The translations under genes were made by a program, and so were the position numbers. DNA of 64,000 nucleotides, taken from positions 62,001-126,000 of the forward strand of contig JAMWFC010000119.1 in the NCBI GenBank assembly GCA_027475525.1. The letters run 5' to 3'. Under the pieces are notes generated by a model that was not told the DNA's origin, made no database searches, and was given only the letters and a program-made list of their open reading frames with translations. This document shows, piece by piece, positions 56,721-64,000 of the stretch. The DNA comes from Macrolepiota albuminosa. Taxonomy: Eukaryota > Basidiomycota > Agaricomycetes > Agaricales > Agaricaceae. The stretch's first letter is position 1. The number at the start of each line of letters is the position of its first letter.

Positions 56721-59269
56721 TTTTTTTGAATCCACCAGCTAGGATCTATTGCCTAGCATCTGACATCGGTCGCTGAGTTCATTGACAGAACTCTATCAGC
56801 TTCTCGAGCTTCTTGCACAGCCACACCATGCAAATTTCAAACAGGGAATCAATGAGTAATCCCATACCTGCAGTTTCCACTGACAGTGGGCGAAATGCCC
56901 ATGACCTATGGAGAGACCCAGCAGATACTCAGGATGCACCAGCATCCAATGTGGGTCAGTCAAGACCCAAGGCTTGAGGCTGAGGTCGGAGCACCAACCT
57001 GCCTGGGAATGAGAGCAAGGCCCAGAGAGCTGAGAGCTCACAACAGAATGGCCAGCCACAGCCATGAGACAAGATGCCAGGGGGATTAACTCCCCCAGTT
57101 ACGCAGCTGCCAGGTGGACTGCGACGGTCCAGTCGGCTAGCCTCAAAGGGGCCCTCTGATGAAGGCCAACAGTCAACAGGCACTCAGGGCATCTCAGGAG
57201 ACACTGAGTCATCAGTATAGACTGTGGGACCTATTCCCCTGAGCCAGATTAGTGGGGCCAGGTGGGCCGCAGTGGGCCCAATGCCCACCAGAATAGCGGA
57301 AGCCTGCATAAAGGAGGTACTGGAGGAGCCTGTGTGGAAAACCGCTTTCTATGCACCCCAGCAGTGGAGGAAGTCCTGAAGGTTGCAGAGCTCCTGGAGG
57401 AGGTAATTGAGTTGTCTAGCAACGACAACGCCAGAGCAGAGGAGCAGCAGTTGAAAACCACGTACACTGTGCGCTTGTGGGTGTTCTGGGATTTATACTC
57501 AGAGGTGATGAAATACACCACCCAAGCGCAACTTGAGCACTACACTTCAGCACATATAGTGGCACTTAGGCGACAAGGGCACGAAGTGCCCAATGTATTC
57601 AGTACTAAATATACTGATTTGATGGTGAGAGTGCTCACTATAGAACTGCAGATGTATTTGCAGCAGAAGGCCACAAGGCAATCAGAGGTGTCAACCTCCT
57701 GGAGCCACATGTCCGAGGAATGCTCAGCATGTCATAATCAAGACGTTGGAGTTGAGCTAGTGGAAGCACTAGCATGGGTGCAGGAAGTGCCGGAAGTAAA
57801 ACCGGTGAGTACCTTCTATACTCCAGCAGGACAAGGATGGCGTGAGGAGCCCCCACACTTGTGTAACCGAGACATTAGGACAGAGATGTCAGGCCTGGAT
57901 GGACACACGAGTACCACGTTCAAGGTGGAGAGCGAGGCATCTGTGATGCTGCGCATGCCAATGGCAGAAATGTTGAGTGACAGAATCACATATCAATGTA
58001 TGTGCAATGGCGATCTCAGGACTAAGGAACAGTCCCTTATCAACGATCAGAGCATCATATTCGAGGGCACTAAGCCCATTGACAAGATGTGTTGTCAATT
58101 CATCATGCAGGGCCAGGAGAATCAAGCTTCTCCAGAACCAGGACAGTGCAATAATCATGATCGAGGAGACTTCCTCAATTGAGATGGTGCCACCAGGCAT
58201 GATGCCCCTGGTAGTGTCCAAGATGACTGCCCTAGATTGACTCCCTGAGACGAGGGCAATTATGCCCACAGTTGAGGAGGCTCAGGATGTCCGCCTCAGA
58301 GTGGATGAGGGAAGTCACTTCCCCAAGCCGCTGATTTAGCGACTAGATCTCCAGGTCAGTGGAAGGCCATTTGGATGCATCGTGAAGCCATGCACGATCA
58401 CCTGCATTGAGTAGTTGATGATGCCCTGGGGGTAACCTTATGGTTACCAGATGGGATGAAGCTGCGTAAAGCAGATAGTAGGCACATTCACGCCTACACT
58501 GGCACATCCAAGTTCAGTGACTTGGAGGACTGGGTGATGGATGTATGCACCCACCTTGCCATGTGCTTATACTGAGATGACCATATGAAACAAGAACAAA
58601 TCTTTGTTCTACCCAAGTTCTTGGCCAGAGAGGCCATGGGGTGGTTTCAACGAGCAGTATTGCACGTCAACCAGGTCCAGTATGAGTGGACGTTCAAAGG
58701 AGTCCTAACAGGACTGTACAATCAATTTGTGCACTCCTTGATGCTATAGGATGCAAGGCAGGACTTCTAGTCTGCCAAGTACACTGAGAAGTTGGGGGTA
58801 CAAGGGTTCTACAATACCCTTAACAACCATGCACAGAATATGGCAGTATATCCAGACGGGTATATGATGCTCAAAACATTATTGGATGGTATTCCAGCAG
58901 ACATGTGCTGCTATCTGATATGTAAGGATGGGCTGTCCCCAAAGGTCAACAATGTGGAAGAGTTTGTGGCATACGCCATCAGGTACAAGCCTCACTCATA
59001 GTGACTAGTATATGTCCACAAAGATGGCAATATATCAGACAAGGTTCATGGTATACAGAGCCATCAGCAAAAAAAATCTCCTGCCACTGAAAAGAGAAAC
59101 ATGCATGAGGTGCATTCAATGAGATCCAATATAACAGAGTCTAATCACATAAAGCAGCAACTATAGACAACTGAAATACATGAAGCAATCTATAATATAT
59201 GGGATGACGCCTGGGAAAAACTAATGCTGACCAAGGCTGACCAAGAACCTTCCTTTTTGGGTAACGACA
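56721..59269 (+). pseudogene. Gypsy-like leader and gag, broken by TGA/TAG stops
   Basis: Leader 56721-57080, then a long gag frame: 57262-58182 (about 306 codons) and onward in the same register to 59001 across several TGA and TAG stops. Recognisable retrotransposon-gag region: SDLEDWVMDVCTHLAMCLY, PKFLAREAMGWFQRAV, YEWTFKGVLTGLYNQFV, then GFYNTLNNHAQNM and CYLICKDGLSPKV. This is the capsid-type core domain. It continues weakly to about 59260, where Helitron 2 begins. No pol follows on this strand. Confidence 0.75.
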
Positions 59270-59489
59270 TCTCATTTTCGTACTGAGACTCTGAATTTTC
59301 GTACTTGGAGTATAAAAATTAAAAAATATATATTGTAAACTTTAATATTAATATAAATACTATGTTTGGACATTTTTTGAAGGTGTCTGGATGAGAAAAG
59401 GCCAAACGCGATTTAGTGGACACTACTTTTCACGCCTCGCGTGCTCTTTGACCACACATGACCAAACAAACTCGAAATTCACCGTTGTA

Positions 59490-59960
59490 GTGAGAAGACA
59501 CTACAAACAAAGTAAGTGTCAATTTGTTGATTGATTGATCAATGTTTACAAACATTGAATTCAGCTTATAGAAGACACTACAAACAAAGTAAGTGTCAAT
59601 TTGTTGATTGATTGATCAATGTTTACAAACATTGAATTCAGCTTATTCGACACTACAAACAAAGTTACAACAAAGTAAGTATTGGCTTATTTATTATTGA
59701 TCAATTAATTAACATTCAATTCAGCTACAAACAATTCCGAAATTGTTACAACAAAGTAAGTATTGGTTTGTTTATTATTGATCAATGCTAATTCAGCTTA
59801 TTTGACACTACAAACAAATCCGAAATCATTACAACAAAGTAAGTATTGGTTTATTTATTATTGATCAATGCTAATACATATTCAATTCAGCTTATTTGAC
59901 ACTACAAACAGTTAGTATTAGTTCATTTATTATTGATCAATGCTAATAAACATTGAATTC
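59490..59960 (+). repeat. Degenerate tandem repeats in the Helitron 2 leader
   Basis: About five imperfect units, each with 'cactacaaaca', 'aaagtaagt(g/a)t', 'attgatcaatg' and 'attcagctta'. The first unit is also caught in a 77-bp duplication (about 59493/59570). They lie between the putative terminus and the coding region. Confidence 0.7.
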
Positions 59961-60016
59961 AGCTTATTAGTGAAAGCTTGACAACATTTAGCTATTGATA
60001 TACTAGATATATCATC

Positions 60017-63000
60017 ATGTAAGTAACTTTTAAAGAGTTTGAGCTATTGAAATGCTTAAAAAATCAATAATTTAGGCAATCTTCAACTACTCATTCTCAA
60101 CCCAGTACTCCTGAAGGTCAAAGACAGCAGGCTAGGATTGAAAGCAGGCTTCAACAGTTGCAAATGACTGATCCTGATGATCGTCGTGCACATAGAAGTA
60201 GAAGATCTACTTCAGTGGTTATACCACTTCATTTTGGAACTGGGGGTAGAGAGTCAGGGGATAGAGAGTCTGGGGGAGGGGAATCTGGGGGTATAGGGTC
60301 TGGGGGTAGAGAGTCTGGGAATATGTCTATTGTTGCTCAAGATCCATTTGCGATTGTCATTCCTCAAATTGAAGGAACTGAGGGTAGAGAGTCTGGGGGT
60401 ATAGAGTCTGGAGATAGAGAGTCTGGGAGTATAGAGTCTAGGGATAGAGAGTCTGGGGGAGAAGAGTCTGGGGGTATAGGGATTGGGGGAGGAGAGTCTG
60501 GGGGTAGAGAGTCTGGGAATATGCCTATTGTTGCTCAGAATCCATTTGCTATTGTCATTCCTCAAACTCTTTTGCCTGAAGGATGGGATGGACCTTTACA
60601 CAATCCTATACCTAGAATGGTGCCACCTCTACCTGTTTCTACATCCAGAAGAAACAATAGGCCCAGAATGGTACCACTTCTACCTGCTCTCCCTCTTCCT
60701 ATACATAGAAGAGACAACCTGCCTACTATTGCTCCACTTCCTGTGGACATTCCTGAAACTGTTCTGCCTGAAGGATGGAACACTCCTTTACAGAATCCTA
60801 TGCCTATGGTGCCACCCCTACCTGCTCTGGCATTTAGAAGAGTCAGAAATGTATCTGTACAGAATTCTATGCCATCTCTGCCAGCTCCCACACTAGCAGA
60901 ATTACAAGAGCAGGAAAGGCTGAGACATATGGCTATGGTTCAAGAACAACAGAGGCAACAGGAATTGGCACAAGCAGTAGTAGAGGAGCATCAAAGAGTC
61001 CTACCAGAAGATCCTAGAAATGATCCTGCTGAGGATATGGAGGAGGACTTGGAATATGTGGATCCACCTGTCCAAAATCTACCAGCACCTCCTATCCTAC
61101 AAAGGGTTGATCATATTCAAGGCATAAATGCTTTGCCAAGAGGAAGACAGCCTTATATAGATGAACCCTCAGCACATTATCTTGGTCTTATGGATGTCAT
61201 ATGTCCACACTGTCAGGCTCTACATTGGGATGCTGAAAAGCTCACCAATTCTACTAGACATCATAAAAAATTTGGCATGTGCTGTCTACAAGGCCAGATT
61301 GATTTGCCCAGACTTGCAGATGCACCCCCAGAACTGATTGACCTACTCCAAGGCCAGCACCCCCTTTCTGATGCTTTTAAAGCATCTATCCATCAATACA
61401 ATGCTGCTTTTGCATTTACATCTCTGGGAGTCAAGATTGACCATGCAATTACCAATGCTCCAGGCCCATACAGCTTTAGGATTAATGGAGAGCTCCATCA
61501 TCTGACAGGTGCTTTGCTTCCAACTGAAGGCAATCATCCTGTATATGCACAACTCTACTTCTATGATCACAATCAACAATTGGCTTTTCGTCAACAGAGC
61601 AATCTTAGATTGGATCCACAGATAATGGCCTCTTTGCAAGATATGCTTCATAGAGTCAATCCCTTTATTGGCTTATACAAGCATGCAAAGCAGATTATGA
61701 CAGAAGTACCTGAAGGCCAACCACAAAGGCTTTCTGTTCAACTTAGAGCTGACTTTGGAGACCATCGCAGATTATGACAGAAGTACCTGAAGGCCAACCA
61801 CAAAGGCTTTCTGTTCAACTTAGAGCTGACTTTGGAGACCATCGACGCTATAATAACCCTAATGAACAGGAAGGAGTTGCTGCAATTATACCAGGAGATG
61901 GTTCTGAAGAACGATCAGATCACCGTGACATAGTCCTGCATCTGCATGGAGGTCAATTGAAGCGAATCAGCCATCTACACCCCTATTACACTCCTCTGCA
62001 TTACACTATCATATTTCCAACTGGAGAACCTGGATTTCACACCGATATTCAATCTCAATTTGGACCAGCAGGAGAACAAAGAGCCAAAAAAGTTAGCCAA
62101 ACTGCATATTATGCATATAGGCTGCAGCAAAGAGCTTTGGAAGCTAATGCTGCATTGCTTTGGAGTGGCAGACTGTTCCAGCAATATGTTGTAGATGCAT
62201 GGGCATCAACTGAGCAGAACAAGCTCAATTGGGTCCGACACAATCAAAAGAAGATTAGGGCTGAAGTGTATCAAGGGGTGGTCGATGCGGCTGCTGGAGA
62301 TGAAGACTTACGCAGGCAAAGCCGACGTGTGGTCCTCCCCTCTTCTCATGTTGGAAGTGAACGACACATGCAGCAACTATTCCAGGACTCTATGGCTATT
62401 TGCAGGCATTTCCATAAACCAGATCTCTTCATCACCATGACTGCCAATCCAAAGTGGCCTGAAATAGAAGAGGCTCTGCTGAAGGAACCTATGGTTAATG
62501 GAAAGAGGCAAACAGCTTCAGATCGTCCAGATATTGTTGCCAGAGTATTTGAACTCAAGAAGAATGCTCTTTTGAAGGATATAAAAGATGGTCTATTTGG
62601 AAAATGTGTGGCATCTGTCCATACTATTGAATTTCAAAAGAGGGGACTTCCACATATACATATCTTGATCTTTTTCCATCATCATGACAAGATCAAAGAT
62701 GCAGCTCATGTGGATACTATTGTTTCTGCTCAAATTCCTGATCCAGTAACTCAGCCTCAATTGTATCAGGTATTGGCTTTGCTTGAATTATCAATGCAGT
62801 GACTGACCTTTGTTATTAGGTTGTTACTACCAATATGGTTCATGGTCCATGTGGAGCAGATTTTCCCAATGCCAAGTGCATGGTAGATGGCAAATGTTCC
62901 AAGAGATATCCCAAGGAATTTCAAGAAGCTACACAGTATGGTGATGATGGCTATCCCCAATATGCCAGACCTAACAATGGCCGCTTTTTTGAAAAGCATG

Positions 63001-64000
63001 GTTGTCGTTATGACAATCGTAATGTTGTCCCATACAATCCATATCTCTCAGCCAAATTCCAATGTCATATCAATGTGGAAGTCTGTGCTTCAGTGGATGC
63101 AATCAAATACATTCACAAGTACATCTACAAGGGCCATGATAGGACAACTTTGGAGATTGCTAGGGAGGAGAGGGATGAAATCAAGGAACATTTGGATGCC
63201 AGATACATTTCTGCCCCTGAGGCTTGCTGGCACATCTTTGAATTCAATATGCATGCTGAATATCCTTCAGTATACAGATTGCCTGTGCACTTGGAAAACC
63301 AGCATGAAGTCTATTTCCCAGATGGTGAACCAATACAGGTGGTGGCTGCTAGACATAATGCAGACAAAACTGCACTCACAGCTTGGTTTGAAGCCAATAC
63401 CAGGTTTCCCAATAATAACACCACTTATCAGAACTTTCCAACCAAGTTTGTTTATGAGGCATCTAAACGGAGTTGGAAGGAGAGGCAGAGAGGGACAGCA
63501 ATTGGAAGGATGTATTTTGCTTCACCAAGACAGGGAGAAAGGTTCTATCTCAGGATGCTCTTGACTGTTGTAACCAATGCAACTTCATGGGCTGATCTCA
63601 GGACAGTCAATGGCCATACCTATCCAACTTATCAGGAAGCTTGCAAGGCTCTAGGTCTTTTGGAGGATGATGCAGAATGGAGGCAGTGTCTCACTGAAGC
63701 TGCTCCAATCCAACTAGGATCAGCTCTCAGACAGCTGTTTTGCACTATTCTATTCCACTGTGCTCCTGCCACTCCTGAGGCTCTATGGAATGAATTCAAG
63801 CATTCTATCTGTGATGATCTTCAACACAGATTGGAACATACTAGGCAGTACAGGGACCGGATCTTTACCAATGAGGATATTTATGACTATGGCCTTTATC
63901 TCATCAATGACACTTTGATGAATTTTGGGAAAACTCTGAAAGACTTTCCCAACATGCCAGAGGCTCAACAGAATTGGAACATAGTTCCAGGTAATTGGCA
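60017..64000 (+). CDS. Helitron 2 Rep/helicase protein, N-terminal part
   Basis: Predicted exons: 60017-60018 joined to 60075 onward (intron 60019-60074), which creates a split ATG and reads MQSSTTHSQPSTPEGQ; then one frame to 62769, an intron 62770-62819, and 62820 to the window edge. A 77-bp duplication at about 61691/61768 shifts the frame artificially. N-terminus: RESGG-type repeats (60240-60530), a Pro-rich segment, and a zinc ribbon, CPHCQALHWDAEKL with GMCCLQGQI. Rep landmarks: LHPYYTPLHYTIIFPTGE, PDLFITMTANPKWPEI, the HUH site GLPHIHILIFFHHHD (near 62650), VHGPCGADFPNAKCM, DGKCSKRYPKEF, and the paired-tyrosine motif KYIHKYIYKGHD (near 63115). The helicase lies beyond the window. Confidence 0.85.
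60240..60530 (+). repeat. Minisatellite encoding RESGG-type peptide repeats
   Basis: A purine-rich 12-24-bp motif around 'gagagtctgggggta' repeats through two blocks. The segment RESGNM(S/P)IVAQ(D/N)PFAIVI occurs after each block, so a larger duplication of roughly 200 bp is superimposed. It stays in frame with the Rep gene. Confidence 0.75.
61691..61844. repeat. 77-bp perfect tandem duplication (type example of about 30)
   Basis: Two identical 77-bp copies abut at 61768. The first interrupts the Helitron 2 frame, and removing one copy restores it exactly. First-copy/second-copy starts of the others, read by eye to within a few bases: 496/573, 5947/6024, 6631/6708, 7239/7316, 7512/7589, 12011/12088, 13869/13946, 14091/14168, 15724/15801, 16784/16861, 18636/18713, 19553/19630, 20151/20228, 20831/20908, 23154/23231, 23545/23622, 26403/26480, 28576/28653, 30297/30374, 30492/30569, 33102/33179, 34208/34285, 37789/37866, 38117/38194, 38722/38799, 40009/40086, 40385/40462, 55401/55478, 59493/59570. 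Confidence 0.92.

Larger units (their letters stand above)
59270..64000 (+). mobile_element. Helitron 2, 5' part (continues beyond the window)
   Basis: The putative 5' terminus is TCTCATTTTCGTACTGAG at 59270, preceded by A (59269), as expected for insertion between A and T. A second TTTTCGTACT lies 24 bp further in. Then come a repeat-bearing leader (59490-59960) and a Rep-encoding gene with open frames to the window edge. It was inserted into the gag remnant. No internal stop remains once the 77-bp duplication at about 61691/61768 is discounted, in clear contrast to Helitron 1, so it is much younger. Confidence 0.75.

Noticed and set aside
496..61844. 77-bp duplications as a biological process (polymerase slippage, transposon footprints)
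   Set aside because: Identical period in unrelated sequence and near-perfect identity in strongly decayed regions are not expected from biology; un-collapsed assembly overlaps fit better.
62887..63564. 225-codon frame as the Helitron 2 protein
   Set aside because: It is a shadow frame; the frame entered at 62820 after the 50-bp intron carries the Rep motifs through to the window edge.

Overview
The window is eukaryotic nuclear DNA from a filamentous fungus, most likely a mushroom-forming basidiomycete (Agaricomycetes) with a repeat-rich genome. The reasons are introns of about 50 bp with GTRNGT donors, a DUF6535-ankyrin gene, an agaric-type JmjC gene, Elongator subunit 1 remnants, and several retroelement and Helitron families typical of agarics. 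No species is named because nothing here is diagnostic. No tRNA, rRNA or CRISPR array was recognised.

Layout. 0-9.6 kb is a retrotransposon graveyard: a minus-strand Ty3/gypsy remnant, Ty1/copia RT-RNase H, a LINE-type RNase H fragment, three LTRs of one family ('LTR-A') each with a perfect 5-bp target duplication, and a complete 1.83-kb short LTR element with 172-bp LTRs. 9.6-14.7 kb holds unrecognised, probably decayed coding blocks. 14.7-22.1 kb is a minus-strand Helitron: DUF6570-like N-terminus, HUH Rep, PIF1 helicase and a C-terminal cysteine-protease-like module. It is interrupted by seven TGA/TAG stops. 24-37.7 kb has four host-type loci: a JmjC gene (minus), an unrecognised multi-exon gene (minus), an unrecognised gene (plus) and a Cys-rich/coiled-coil gene (plus). 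38-42 kb has two CACTA-like MITEs. 42.8-45.1 kb is a broken ELP1. 45.5-47.7 kb is the one clearly intact host gene, a four-exon DUF6535-ankyrin gene. 47.9-59.3 kb is nested LTR retrotransposon debris. 59.3-64 kb is the 5' part of a second, open-frame Helitron on the plus strand, which runs off the window.

Two processes shape the reading of the window. First, about 30 loci carry a direct tandem repeat with a period of exactly 77 bp. They fall in unrelated sequence of every kind, and 77 is a common de Bruijn k-mer size, so I read them as un-collapsed contig overlaps from assembly. Several frameshifts, for example in both Helitrons, disappear when one copy is ignored. Second, the in-frame stops in transposon reading frames are nearly all TGA or TAG, and older repeat copies show CG to TG/CA changes against better preserved copies. 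This fits cytosine-methylation or RIP-like decay.

The genes do not form a visible pathway. The organising theme is mobile DNA, silencing-type mutation, and fragments of expanded basidiomycete gene families lying among it.
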